Assembly: GCA_037903355.1 (NCBI GenBank)
Contig: JBAJFE010000020.1
Location: 62,001-126,000, forward strand
Reading direction: 5' to 3'
Origin: Trichuris trichiura
Lineage: Eukaryota; Nematoda; Enoplea; Trichinellida; Trichuridae
DNA: 64,000 nucleotides
Part shown: positions 36,064 to 47,862 of the stretch, one piece after another
Layout: each line of letters opens with the position of its first letter
How positions within the stretch are numbered: position 1 is the first letter of the stretch
Made by a program: the position numbers and the translations under genes
The notes under the pieces: generated by a model
Seen by the model: only the letters and a program-made list of their open reading frames with translations
What the model was told of the DNA's origin: nothing
Databases searched by the model: none

Positions 36064-36136
36064 GGCCGCGTAGCGTAATGGATAACGCGTCTGACTTCGG
36101 ATCAGAAGATTGCAGGTTCGAGTCCTGCCGCGGTCG
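36064..36136 (+). tRNA. trnR: tRNA-Arg(TCG)
   Basis: 73 nt; identical over its length to the gene at 13569. Anticodon loop CT-TCG-GA. Confidence 0.95.
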
Positions 36137-37271
36137 CGTCTCTCATTTTGCTTTTTAAAATAAAAGTACAACAGTAATTCCGCTCACCACTTTGCTCTGA
36201 GGAAAAAGAGCTTCGGTTGGAAACGGCCAACTGATCTGATCACTTTGAATGTCTTCACATTTTTCCTATCGACCATTAATGCAGCTCCAAAATGAAACTA
36301 TAGTACTTCAGCGCTGCGACTTCTACTTTTCATTTGTTTAGTTGAAAACTGTTTGACAGACGGTGATTCTCCGCTTTACTTGCGTCCACAATATTAACTC
36401 ACGCATGTCTTCATGAATATACTTTCTTTTAATTTTCTTAACAATCAGAAAATCAACGCATGAACCTGAAAAGGAGCTGTAAGATTTGCCGTTTGCGATG
36501 CGTAAAACTGGCTAAAGAGAAAAATGGGTTTACCACATATGCAAATGATATCAAAGTGTAGATATCGAATGCCTTCAAATAATTTACACACTTTTTCTAG
36601 CACGCCAATTAGAAGTGCTATTGCTATTTCAAGTGCAAAAGTGACCACTCCAACCGAATTGCATATTAATCTGCAGAAATATGGCATACAGACGGGAAAC
36701 AGTAAGTGAAACCAGGGCATCGTTCATTATTTTGCTTTGCTACTTCGCTTTCCATTGCAAGTTTACGGCCGCAAGGTGTTCTAGTATTCGTTGCACACAA
36801 GCGGCATACGTTTTCGAACACTAAGCTTCCTTTCTGAACTACGCCTTCTCGCCTTACGGAGGAATTCTGCACCACGTTTGCCGATGATGTCATCCAAAAG
36901 AATGTCTGTTGTTTTCACGCTGAAACAAGGGTAGACATTCTAGAAAGCCTAAAAAAAGCAAAACCGCGAAATTCTTTAAGTGAAAAAATACAGCGCTGGC
37001 GTTAGTAAGACCTCTACTTTGAAGAATTACGAAATACTATTCCATGTTATGCGAGAAAGCTCACAGAAAAAGCAGAGTGCTCAGAATACAGATTTACGCA
37101 AACTGCTAGGTAACAATGAAATAAAAGACGCGCGATATGTTTAGCTACATTAAAGCAAAATAATGAGAAAAACTCTCAACTGCACCATCGTTTGGTTGTA
37201 TGAAAATGACTCCGTGTCTCGAGGTTATAACAGCATAAGTGCACAAGAACAAACAATACAACAGACAACAA
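36137..37271. other. tRNA spacer, weak frames only
   Basis: A hydrophobic 91-codon minus frame (36445-36720), an overlapping 75-codon minus frame (36666-36893) and an antisense plus frame occur here. None has splice context or family resemblance. Confidence 0.4.
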
Positions 37272-37344
37272 AGCCCCTGGAGAGAATTGAACTCTCGACC
37301 CCTGGTTTACAAGACCAGTGCTCTAACCACTGAGCTACAGAGGC
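37272..37344 (-). tRNA. trnT: tRNA-Thr(TGT)
   Basis: 73 nt, intact; same sequence as 34612. With the Arg gene at 36064 it repeats the Arg(+)-Thr(-) order of 13569-14042, with a longer spacer. Confidence 0.95.
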
Positions 37345-38074
37345 ACATGTATAATAATGATCTTTTTAATTTCAATTTAAATAGCATTTAATGTAGATGC
37401 AAAGTCTTCCAAACAGAACAGTGACAAGCAAACATATTGTGAAAAAAGATTGTGGGTACCATGTATGCTGTATGCCTGTCCAATATCCTTTCTTCAAAAA
37501 CAATTATAGCCTCGTTTGAAAGCCTAAGAAAACGATACTGCTTCGTAAGCTCTTACGCCGAAACGAAGACAGCTGAATTACGCCGAAGATAAATTTTTCT
37601 ATACAATGGTATCCTGTATATACTCACTGTATAAATTCTATCTCTTTCTGAATATTCCATTCAGCAACTTGTGTTACACAACAATCGACAAGCAAACGAT
37701 GAAATAAACATGGTTTCATTAAAACTAGGCTCATAGAAATATTATTGTTTCAGAGAAAACACTAACGTGGGCGCGTAGCCTATATGCATAATAACTATGA
37801 GTCATTGCTCACCCACAATAACCCTTTATGTTTCTTCATGACAACTTCCTTGAATGACTTCTATTCAGTGCTGCTTCGTCAAAAAATAGAGTAAACCTCT
37901 GCTTCAGCTTTCTGAGGAAACAAAATGACAATATTTAAGAACATTAATTTAGAAAATATTATTCATTTAGCATCATTAGCACCAACAGCATAAAATATAA
38001 TAGCTAAGCTACACTGGCTAAAGCAGTCACAAAGCGAAATGCACATTGAACCAGACAGGACTCACTTGAATCAC
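37345..38074. other. tRNA spacer, no gene seen
   Basis: AT-rich, no supportable frame or repeat. Confidence 0.5.
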
Positions 38075-38158
38075 TGGCAAGAGTTAGATTCGAACTCAAA
38101 CTCACAGAATTGGACCGCGACTTGAACGCAGCGCCTTGTACCGCTCGGTCATCTTGCC
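38075..38158 (-). pseudogene. decayed tRNA-Leu, anticodon CAA
   Basis: Derived from Leu(CAG), compare 34933. The anticodon loop is now TT-CAA-GT. The T stem has mismatches (TTGAG against CTAAC) and the variable arm has drifted. A functional product is unlikely. Confidence 0.78.
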
Positions 38159-38553
38159 AGTGAGTATTATCAGTTGTAAACGTTAAGAAACATAGACCGT
38201 AAAATTTTATCAAAATTGATATCGCAAAGAAGACCACTACATTGAACATAGAGCGAAAGGTTTTCTGACAGCCTGTAAACTTATTGAAAAATATGTACAG
38301 CGACAATAAATGCCAAAACCTTCAAAGCTATTAAGATTCGAAGATATTAAAGTAATGAGTGTATAAAGCTCACTTAAGGCGTCGAGTTTTGAATGACGTC
38401 AGTTTAGATTTGTTCAGAATGGATGTTGAATGGCCCACCCACGCTATGCTCATTCTGGAGAGTCAGAACTTCAGCAATGGTTCAATGCTGCTGTGAACGT
38501 AAAATTTGAACTATAACGTAACGGATATACTAATCTCGTTTTACTTAATATAG

Positions 38554-38626
38554 GCCTCTGTAGCTCAGTGGTTAGAGCACTGGTCTTGTAAACCAGGGGT
38601 CGAGAGTTCAATTCTCTCCAGGGGCT
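38554..38626 (+). tRNA. trnT: tRNA-Thr(TGT)
   Basis: 73 nt, intact. It converges with the decayed Arg copy at 38928; the pair is the inverted paralogue of 13569-14042. Confidence 0.95.
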
Positions 38627-38927
38627 CTCGTAGTTCGTTCTTTGACTTTGTACTGCAATCCAAAAAAGCACTTTCGTACTTTTAGCTGTGCAGTTAAAAA
38701 CTTTACAGTTAAACATCAGCAATTCTATTCTATTTACTGCTGTTGTCATGAAAGCATTAACAGGTTATAGGTGGAAGCACCCATAAGAGAATACGCTTTT
38801 TTTATCAAGGTGAGGATGTGCTCTGTTTGTTTACAAGTGCTGTCAGATCAATTACTGAGCATAGCGTAGCAGCTGGCATGTCTTTATTACAGGAAACTGA
38901 GCAAGGAAACTTTAAAACGCAGTTAAT

Positions 38928-39000
38928 CGATCGCGGCAAGACTCGAACCTATAATCTTCTGATCTGAAATCAGACGCGTTATTCATTACGCTGTGCGGCC
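38928..39000 (-). pseudogene. decayed tRNA-Arg with anticodon TCA
   Basis: Aligns along its full 73 nt with tRNA-Arg(TCG). The anticodon loop has become TT-TCA-GA, which would read the stop codon UGA. The acceptor stem has two mismatches and the T stem one mismatch and two G-T pairs (ATAGG against CTTGC). Decay is the simplest reading. Confidence 0.8.
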
Positions 39001-39671
39001 ATCGTTTGACGATGAATGCGAGAATGGGAGTTTTCTTTACAGTTAATAAGATTGGAGAAAAGACTTCAGTCATGACAGAATATTTCAAGTTGGAATACCG
39101 GTAAAAATGTAATACTTCTTAAAGGTTCCTTCCAATTTTTTTGTTAATTGTACACTATCAACCACTTTTATTGAAATCAAAAATGTGGGCACGTTCCTGG
39201 ATATGAACACGTTTCGCCCCCAATGTACTGCACGAAGATAATAGCACACAACATTCGAGGAATAAGTTACAAGCAATGGAATATGTCCAAGGGAAGAACA
39301 AAACTCAAAATAAATACTGCTGCGCGCAGCAGTGGGCCAATTTTTATTGATATAAATACTCAACTGTAAACATGCAAGACGGCGGGGTGTGCCTTCAGTT
39401 TTAATCTTAGTGCTTTGTTAGCCTGAAACTTTGACAAAATTACGACATCACCAACTAGGCGCTGATTCAGAATCTATTGCCCACAAAAACGAGCAAACAA
39501 GCTCAAGATTTAATGTATCCTAATTGCCTAATTCAATTTATATTGAGTCACACTACAGGAACTGACTTCGTCATGATAACAATAAAAGCTCATAGAGTCG
39601 AGCAACAGTGCTCCGCAACTTATTCCCTAAATTATGCTACCCTCCCTGAAAGTATGTGGGATATATGCAAC
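39001..39671. other. spacer with diverged Gln-unit paralogue
   Basis: From about 39400 the sequence is a diverged copy of 8030-8266 (for example CCTAATTGCCTAATTCAATT and a CAAGCTCA block), in the same orientation, ending in the Gln gene. No protein gene is supported; the 92-codon minus frame at 39085-39363 is unassigned. Confidence 0.55.
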
Positions 39672-39743
39672 AGGTTCCACCGAGATTTGAACTCGGATTG
39701 CTGGATTCAAAGTCCAGAGTGCTAACCGTTACACCATGGAACC
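39672..39743 (-). tRNA. trnQ: tRNA-Gln(TTG)
   Basis: 72 nt; intact; anticodon loop CT-TTG-AA; T stem perfect (CCGAG/CTCGG), unlike the slightly weakened copies at 8267 and 19237. Probably closest to the ancestral copy. Confidence 0.95.
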
Positions 39744-40423
39744 GCAAGGATTTGACATTCGAAAGCAAAGCAGCAAAGTGCAATAGGAAACGCAAAGAGG
39801 GTAGCATTAGAGGATTATAACCCCAAAATACAATTTGTCTAAAGTGAAACTGAGCAGTAAAATTGGAAGAGTTCAGTGAAACAGAAATAAAAGCACCAAT
39901 ACAATTGAAGCAGAAATTAATGAAGAACTATGTTATGCGTTTGCGTCATATCATTGAAAGCGTTACGTCGTTTTCATGAAGACGTTCTGGTACCTCTCGC
40001 AGCCTTAGGTAGTCGAGCCCTTTTCCTTTTGCATGAAGGCAGGGAAATATTCAAAAATTGATTTTCCTTCCTGAGGAGATGAACATCTTTCCTGCCCCTT
40101 TTTTCTTTTTCTCGTTCATGTCATTATCTAGCTATTCTTATCTGTTTCACCATTACTCACATTATAGCAAAACCGTTTAAAAGACTAAACGAAACTATAG
40201 AGACATAAGAAAACAGCCAATCCTCACGGTTACGCGGACATTCAAAACTCGCTCGAATACACAATTAGACCACATGGTCTCTAGAGATTTTGTTAAAGCT
40301 TTCCTAACGAAACCATGCTCCCGATTTGCTAAAATAAAAAATTCCCGCCTTGAGAATATGGATACATCCAGAAACGAAACTATTTCCTTCTCTCTTCATA
40401 TGCACTAAGTGACAGCGCTGATC
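39744..40423. other. tRNA spacer
   Basis: Partly paralogous (inverted) to the flank of the Leu gene at 6617. No gene seen. Confidence 0.45.
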
Positions 40424-40507
40424 GACTGGATGGCCGAGTGGTCCAAGGCGCTGCGTTAAGGCCGCAGTCTACTCCGGTGGGCGTGGGTTCGAATCCCACT
40501 CCAGTCA
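40424..40507 (+). tRNA. trnL: tRNA-Leu(AAG)
   Basis: 84 nt; identical to the minus-strand gene at 6617, and its downstream flank (to about 40640) is an inverted paralogue of 6500-6616. Confidence 0.96.
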
Positions 40508-41418
40508 AACTAACACTACGTTTTGTGCTCATAATCCCTGCAGTGCACATCTAAGGATAGCATTTCATCCTTTAATACTAACTGCAAGTTAGGAGTGTTC
40601 AGAATTCTTTTCTGGCATTCACCACTACGACTTGATAAATTTATGTGACGAGCGAACGTGAGTGAAAAGCACGTCACTCACACCACGTTCACCGGGTCCA
40701 ACAACAAATCTGCTTTCTAACTACGGAAACATGACTAGAGGGCTCCTAAAGCTATTAAAGAAACTTCTTGCTTCCTTAAAGCAGTTCCTTCAGTAACATG
40801 AGTAAAACGTGAGCACCAATGGACGAACCACAAAGAGACATGTGTTTACCCTTTTCATGTTGCTGTTAATAAGGAAACTTCCTAGTCTTTCATAGTACAC
40901 GATGTTGAAAGATAAGCACCTGTTAAATCAGAAAACATATCTGAGTAGCTCAGCAATTAGCTATACAGATGGAGAGAACTCATGAATTGAAATGAACCCA
41001 TTTATATGAAAATATCAATGCTCCAGTACCGCTGAAGACGGGTCGCTGGCGGCCCGAAAGCTACGGAGTCTAATTGAAATTTTTGTAGTCTCAATGGAAC
41101 AAACTGTGTAAGAAGAAACATTTCAAACGTGAAGAGCTACAGTCTCGTGCCAAAAAGTTATATTTTCCTATCAATGCTCTATGAACTAAACGCAGAAAAG
41201 TTGTTTCTATGTCCAGGCATTCTTTTATTCGCTACACCACATTTTGTAAATTTAATGTACCTTATTCAAACAATGGCCTACCTGCTTCTAATGGAGAAGC
41301 AGAGACATTTACTCACCACGTTAGACCATAGTCCCACAAAATGACATATTTACTGTTACCGTTTCAATGCAATTAAAATAGTAAAATGATCAAGAAGCAG
41401 AAGTTTCCTATGAAGCAC
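40508..41418. other. spacer with PLE arm fragment
   Basis: 40508-40640 is the Leu-flank duplication. From about 41020 to 41160 the sequence is a PLE terminal arm with a well-formed hammerhead core. A 71-codon frame at 41129-41344 is unassigned. Confidence 0.55.
41028..41066 (+). ncRNA. hammerhead ribozyme core (PLE-type, tiny stem III)
   Basis: ACCG-CTGAAGA-C-GGGTC...GGCCC-GAAAGCTA-CGG. The core CTGAAGA and GAAA are intact, stem II pairs with one G-T, stem I is CCG/CGG, stem III is the self-complementary AGCT, and the expected cleavage base is A. Confidence 0.72.
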
Positions 41419-41492
41419 GGCCGGATAGCTCAGTCGGTTAGAGCGTGGTGCTAATAACGCTAAGGTCGTGGGTTCAATCCCCACTCTGGCCA
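41419..41492 (+). tRNA. trnI: tRNA-Ile(AAT)
   Basis: 74 nt; intact; anticodon loop CT-AAT-AA. It is the intact counterpart of the pseudogene at 4683. Confidence 0.96.
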
Positions 41493-42125
41493 ATTCCATC
41501 TGCAATACAAGGTAAAAAACACAAGGCAAGTGTGCTAGAAGTAATTAAGAAGACCAAAGTAAAGTAGATAATTCATAGCGACTCTACTTCTTTGCATGAA
41601 AGCCAAATTCATACCTATGAAATCTCTTGCAAAGCGGATCTTTGTAATAAGCCCCTTAAGCGTAAGTTCAGGAATCTATATTGTCTGTGTTACAAAAATA
41701 ATATTTTAGTTCCACACAAAGTATTAGTAGGTTATATTATCATTAATTATTCTGTTTAGATGTACTGTAAGCTACTCTAAATTCATTTCATTGAAATAAT
41801 GACAAACGCAAACACTAGTCAACTTGGATTACTACTGGCTTTTTCCATAATCCTGTTTGAGCAAAGGAAATACAATATTGACCAACTTGAACTAAATGAC
41901 GTGTGCGGTTGGGTGAATGTTCTTTTCGATTTTGCCTTTGCAAGCAACTTAAGAATAAGTTTTGTTTTTAATGTTACAAAGCGTTCAATTTGTATTCATA
42001 CAGATCAACTTAATATAAGCAGTTTACACGACAGCGCAGGCTAAAAGTGAAGAATTCAGTTTTTAAGTTGTGCCAGTAAGTAGACAATCTTTCATACTCA
42101 AATTATTATGCATGAAGACTAATAT
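41493..42125. repeat. spacer of the duplicated Ile-Ile unit
   Basis: Paralogous to 4751-5340 in the same orientation. The 81-codon frame (41799-42044) is not open in the paralogue, so it is probably not a gene. Confidence 0.7.
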
Positions 42126-42199
42126 TGGCCAGAGTGGGGGTCGAACCCACGACCTTAGCGTTATTAGCACCACGCTCTAACCGACTGAGCTATCCGGCC
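42126..42199 (-). tRNA. trnI: tRNA-Ile(AAT)
   Basis: 74 nt; intact; counterpart of 5341-5414. Confidence 0.96.
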
Positions 42200-42585
42200 G
42201 TTGTAGAAATAAGTTACTTTCTTTTGGAGAGCAGTTAAGATTCTTTCGAATAATCATTAATACAACGAACCGCTGGATTGTGAAATAGAGTTTGCTAAAT
42301 GAAAGAAGGCATATTCATCTGCGCTTGCTGCGCTGGAAAGTGAAGGCCAAGCCAACATGAACGAAAGTATAACAGTACTTTTTCTTTCTCTGTTTTAGTA
42401 TGATAGTGTGAAGAAATTCGAGAAGTATTACACCGTACGCGAGTGTTCGCAAATGTTTTGTTAACCTTAGAATGATAACCGCTCAAAATGATGTTCTTTA
42501 ACCAAACTTACGCTTCTTCACACTGCTTCCTTGACCAGACAATCGCTTGTTTTGATTGTGTGATAAGCAGTTGTCATCACCTCAT
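42200..42585. other. tRNA spacer
   Basis: Nothing recognised. Confidence 0.45.
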
Positions 42586-42669
42586 GACTGGATGGCCGAG
42601 TGGTCCAAGGCGCTGCGTTAAGGCCGCAGTCTACTTCGGTGGGCGTGGGTTCGAATCCCACTCCAGTCA
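42586..42669 (+). tRNA. trnL: tRNA-Leu(AAG)
   Basis: 84 nt; differs from 6617 and 40424 by one base in the variable arm (CTTCGG for CTCCGG). Intact. Confidence 0.96.
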
Positions 42670-44007
42670 AACAAATATTATTTGTCCTGAAACAGCCAAT
42701 ATTTTATACAGCTGCACATCTTAAGACTTCCACCATTCAGACGAACTACAGACTCGGTGTTATACCTTCTACAAACATTTTTGCTATCCTTCTTCACTGC
42801 AATAATCAGGAGGGTCGCGTGACCTGTTAGCATAAGTATTTCCAAGAAATCACATTGTTCAGGCAGGTAGAAGAGATTCGACAAGAATTGCTTTGCCGTA
42901 AATGAATAAACAGAATTTTTAGAAGCTCAAGTAAACAGTTCATAAGAACGCGTCAGTGGCTGAAACCTTTCTGATTTCAAGTTTGCATTTAAAAAATTTA
43001 GAGCAGTCAGAAGCGCACGAAGGACTGGCAGTTGATTAAGGGAGCCCTAATCGCATTAGCAGAAAAGTAGGTATTTTTGGCTATCATCGCAAAAAATAAC
43101 TTCAGTCATAAAACTTGACCATGAAAAAATTGGGAAAAAGGAGCGCAGAGGTGGAAAGTCTGAGAAATATCAGCAGATGAAAGACTGATATGTCGATGGC
43201 GAACTCAACCGGTTGAGAGCGGCTAAGTCGTTGAGAAACATTGAGTTACAATACTGCAAACGCTCTTTGCCTTTCGACACGTGAGCATGATTGAGTCGAA
43301 CATCTGCTCCACATGTAGAGGAAAAGTTTAGAAAATTTCAAGCGTACTGTCGTTGTCTTGCTGTTGTTTACTGAGGTAGCTCAGAAACACTGATTTCTGT
43401 CGCATTATGTTTCTCTAAATCTGGAAAGGCGAGTATCCTGAATCACCAAAATCGATTGCTTCGTCCCGTTCGCCACAGGTGGTACACACCACCTAAGCCA
43501 GAACTTCAACTTAAAGATTATATGCAAATTAATTGCTATTTTAGCTTGGCCTTAGGCGGCGTACACCACTGTGAAGAACAAGAGAGAACAGTGAAGTCTG
43601 ATGATTCAGTATATTTGTCATCCGGGCTTTTGTGACAGATCCCATTCCTTCTTTTTAAACGACAAAACATGGAGCCAGAAGCTAAATTGACTTGGGTGCG
43701 TGTGGCATATATGGTAGCGGTTACGTGACAAATGCGAACTGCCGCTTTGCTCTGCTCTTTTTAATTAGCTGTAGTTGAAACAGACAAATGCAGTATCTAC
43801 CTAAAGGACGCTTACATTGTAGCAATAATGCTGTTCGCTTCTTACAAGCTATAGCCTTGATTTCAATGCCACCAACTTTACAATTTTCAGTCATGCGAGC
43901 AACAAAAACAGGAATCAAGGAAAGAAGTGAAGCATTTGACCGCTAATATTGAATCAGCATATTCACAATACTTCTACATTCAAATAGTTTTACGCGGAAA
44001 TTATTAT
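42670..44007. other. tRNA spacer, no gene seen
   Basis: Unique sequence; the frames at 42678-42884 and 43721-43918 (both minus) are short and unsupported. Confidence 0.45.
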
Positions 44008-44081
44008 TGGCCAGAGTGGGGGTCGAACCCACGATCTTAGCGTTATTAGCACCACGCTCTAACCGACTGAGCTATCCGGCC
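44008..44081 (-). tRNA. trnI: tRNA-Ile(AAT)
   Basis: 74 nt; intact apart from one C-to-T change on the plus strand in the variable loop region. The fifth Ile sequence in the window, four of them intact. Confidence 0.94.
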
Positions 44082-44293
44082 ATTGATACAGCGCTGACAG
44101 GCACCAGAGAGTCACAGAAGACACCAATATATCCTTTATTTGTAAGACTTAAGTGGATCGTAACTGCGACAAGCGACATCATATCGAATGAAAGAAGCTT
44201 TGTCGCATATAAAAATTGCTGTCGTTTAGTACAGTACTTACTACGTAAATCTGACATTCTCAAGCTTGATACCTCCATAATAGGATCTACGAG

Positions 44294-44366
44294 GCCTCAG
44301 TGGCGCAGTAGGTAGCGCGTGAGTCTCATAATCTCAAGGTCGAGGGTTCGAACCCCTCCTGAGGCA
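44294..44366 (+). tRNA. trnM: tRNA-Met(CAT), elongator type
   Basis: 73 nt; GCCTCAG pairs with CTGAGGC; anticodon loop CT-CAT-AA. The G-C first pair and the absence of three consecutive G-C pairs below the loop point to elongator rather than initiator Met. Confidence 0.94.
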
Positions 44367-44662
44367 ACATCCAACCTTGTACTTATCCCTACTTTGTATT
44401 TCCCTTAGCTCCCATTATTTTCCACATTCGCACTAGCCGTGCAGAACTCCTATCAGTCTGTTGCTAGTGTATATAACATGACACTCCATATTTTTTACAA
44501 ATCAAACAAAGGAACCTCAAACTAACAGTGTCAGCCAAACCTAATAACACTTGCGAGCTCGCGGAGGAAATGGACTATTTACTTGTACAAAACTTTGATG
44601 CATTTAAAAGAGAGTTTGTTTCTGCCAATAATAGTAACGAAATTCTTTAAACATACCACAGT

Positions 44663-44784
44663 TGTAGGAGAACACTTGACGCGGAGAACGAAGGTTTCGA
44701 TTCATTGAACTGTTTACTCATGTAAGCGAGTATACGATAAAGGAAAGAGTCATCTTGGGAAAAACAATGCCTCCTTATATAAGG
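44663..44784 (-). mobile_element. 3' LTR remnant of the gypsy element
   Basis: 44663-44757 matches the end of the solo LTR at 2279-2611 and the other remnant at 47863-47952. A TATATAAGG box follows. Most of the U3 part is missing and the LTR joins the truncated integrase frame directly at about 44785. Confidence 0.8.
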
Positions 44785-47700
44785 CTAAACTATGTCGTTC
44801 GCGCAAGGAACGTAAGCGCAGCGAAAGCGGATGCGAGTTCCCCATTGGATAGCAAATTGAGAAAACATACTGCTACAGAAAACGGTACCGTTATCAGCCA
44901 ACAACCGGACTGGTGCTCCGAGCTCGCAAAATACGACTTCCAGTTGCTGCACCACTTCCATACAAGACTCTAGGCGGAGTCTTGATGGTCCGCAATCGAC
45001 AAGTGTGAGGTACGGTCTCCCTCTGCAGCCCGTGATGTCCATAGATAATCTGTGCCACACCCTGCTCCCATCGAACAGGCGCAGGGTCAATTGACCCGGA
45101 TGCTTCTCAGGAAGCGATTGCATCGCGGACTTGGCGCCCGGGCGCCAATGGATTTATGCGTTTTGCAGAATATAGACTGCGTCTTATTCCAGGATGGTCA
45201 GCCGCACGGTGGGTCCTTGCAATCATACTCTCCACATCTGAACCATCCGCCGCAGCGCATGCAGAAGCAGGGTGAGCAACAGGACACGTCAGCCATCGCT
45301 GGGGCACACGAGTCAAGACGGCTGCTTTGTTGTCTCTGGACTTTGCTAGGGAGATGATGAATTCCAGCTCACATTCCTTTACCAATGCGAGGACTGCGTT
45401 CAATCGCCTGCGAATAAGCATTTCGTTGGCAGCTTTGGCTCTCAGCCTGGTTTTGCCTGAGAGTGCATCGGATACCCAATGATGCACAGTGGCTTAATCT
45501 GTCATCAACTCTATCCTTTTCAGTTGCCACGATAAGGCGAGATTCAGTCCTTTAGTCACGGAGTCTAGTTCCACCATGTTAATATGACTTGCATCATTCG
45601 GTCGCAACGAAGCAGCATCTTCTATTACATGGTCATCCATCGCGAGTACAACTCCAAGAGCTAACGAGCTAGCGTCTATCCACAATCTGGCTTTGTCTCC
45701 TGACACATTCCATTTATCTCGCGCAGGATCCCGCGCTTTCACCCGCGTAGCAATTTCACGGAGGAATACTTTTAGTTCCTCATAGTTGATCGTGCCATCC
45801 CAGTTTGTTGAGACTTCGCTAGCTTTCCTTTTGGCAAATGCTGTTGCTGCTCTGAGCCAGTTGCAGATAGGATAATGACCAACCAGTTCGCCGCAGTACG
45901 AAAATACTGAACGGCGAGTCAAGCGATGAGGTACATCGCTGACTTCGTTGTCCCTTTTTCAAAGCAGTTGCCCTCGCTTTCCCCAGACGCTTAATCCCAA
46001 GATTCGCGCACTATTACTTGCTTTCTGGTGAGCCTTACAGGACAGTCCGTAACGATCCAGGAGTGTTCCACACAGCTTGCCTTCATGTCTTCATTTACTA
46101 AAATGTCGTCGATGTAGGCAGACGTGCCTTTTCTCACGTTTGTTTCTTGGAACGGTATGGTATTGAGCACAGTTTTCATTATCAAAAGGGGCCACGTTTA
46201 CGCCTAAATCAAGGCGAGTCACACAGTAACTACGACCACCTACTACCACAGTTTGGTAGGGTCACAACGTTTCATCTATTCGAACTTGTATGCAGGCCTG
46301 TTTTAAATCAATTATGGAGACGTTTACTCCCTGTCTGCGCTACTCGCATAGCTTATGGGCATAGACGTTCGCCTGGGCCGTAAATGTCTCAACGTAGGTG
46401 TCCAATTCTCTAAAACCCAAAACAGGTCGCAACCTGTTCTTATGACTCTGTACTACGGCCCAGCTGAGAAGAGAGGTCCCTAACCTGTCCCAGCTGGTTC
46501 TCATCATCATAAGGAATTAGCCAGCCGCATTTGATCCACTTTTTGAGTTCTTCTTCAAATTGGGACCTAGCTGATTTTAAGGGTGGATACTTTTTTACGG
46601 AGTTCTGCAGAATCGGTGGTGCTTTTCGCCGCGATCCAAGATCGACTGCCAGGTTTATATGCCACCACGACATCTTGCTCTTCAATTTTAATTTGGCCCT
46701 TCGTTGCCATGCAGATAGCTGCAGTTTTTAACCCAAAGCGTATTTGTCCACCTCCATCTATGGTGACTCCTCCAAGAGCTGCTTTCCTATTCATACCAAG
46801 GATGAAATCGAAACCCAGCGGTTTAGTATGGGTTATGATTGCTTCGTACTTGACTACCTTCGACTGGGCTAAGACGCACAGTATCCGTACCTCTGGAATT
46901 TAACTTCTTATCGTTAACGGCAACTGCATTGATGGGTGGTCTTGTCCATTTTCTGCAACTTGAAATATGGGCAATGCAATTAGAACTCCCGGTTTCGACC
47001 AGGACCGTGCGTTGCATGTCATCGACCATCGTTTGGACAGCGTCCCAGTTGAGCAGTGCCTGGGGAGGAGACCGGCGCTGATGACTTCTCCCCGTGTCCA
47101 TTTCCCTGATGCTTGGAAGCGGTAATGCCGAATCCTTTGCGATGATAATCCTGAATCTGACGCCCAAAGTCCTGTACTTCACTTTTTTTGCTAATACTGG
47201 AACTTTGATGTAGAGCGGTGCTGTCTCTCACGAAATAGTTCGGACTATTGCATTGAAAGCACCGTCGTTTCGAGATGCCTGCTTTTGACCGTGTCCTTGA
47301 GCTTCTGTTTCTGAGACACAGCTCCTTAACGCTCGTATTGCGTTCTTCCTTTGTCATCGCCCGTACGCGGGCGAGAATCTGATTGAGGTTAAGATCCTCC
47401 ATTCGCGCGCCAGCTTTCAGCAACCGTTGGAGACTCTCTGGCAACTCAGCTACAAAAGCACAAATTAGGGTTGTCTCTGGTACACCACCGAAAAGAGACG
47501 CCAGTCTTCGAAGATCAGCTAGGAAAACATCAGGCACTTCAGAAGCACCGAGCTTTCTTGCGATAAACTCTTCATAGGCATCATAAGGATCTACCGCGAA
47601 AGCAGCAAACAAGGCATCCTTAAGTTTAGCAAGGCTCTTCCTTTCGTCATCTGGCAACTGCAAGTAAACAGCAAATGCGCCGTCCGTGAGGCGTACAGGT

Positions 47701-47862
47701 ATGACTTCAGCAATGTTGTCGATCCCGCGCAACTTGCGAACCAGCTCGGCGTTGTCAAGCCATTCTGCGGTCGACTGTTTTGCCGTCCCATCATATTATG
47801 GGACCAGCCTCGAATCAAGTAACTCATCCATACCGATTCCGTCCGTCAAAGCCTCAATAGCT
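44785..47862 (-). mobile_element. decayed Ty3/gypsy LTR retrotransposon
   Basis: Read on the minus strand from 47.86 to 44.79 kb, the order is gag, protease, reverse transcriptase, RNase H, integrase, the Ty3/gypsy order. Gag (47019-47732) has a degenerate zinc knuckle (CFQCNS). The protease active site reads ETGSSN instead of D(T/S)G. The RT shows the N-terminal palm (46440-46685) and a YIDD box (45991-46185). RNase H has WIDASSLALGV and MVELDSV (45494-45922). Integrase has MDITGCRGRP and LLADNGTVF (44785-45123) and stops before its final Glu. Several stops and frame changes separate these blocks, so the copy is dead. Confidence 0.92.

Noticed and set aside
44007..44315. Plus-strand 102-codon frame starting ARVGVEPTILAL
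   Set aside because: It begins inside the tRNA-Ile gene on the opposite strand; the pattern is a translated tRNA.
4683..44366. CRISPR array or bacterial tRNA operon, suggested by many regularly placed repeats
   Set aside because: Repeats are tRNA genes on both strands with long unequal spacers and eukaryotic Pol III features; no short-repeat/spacer periodicity exists.
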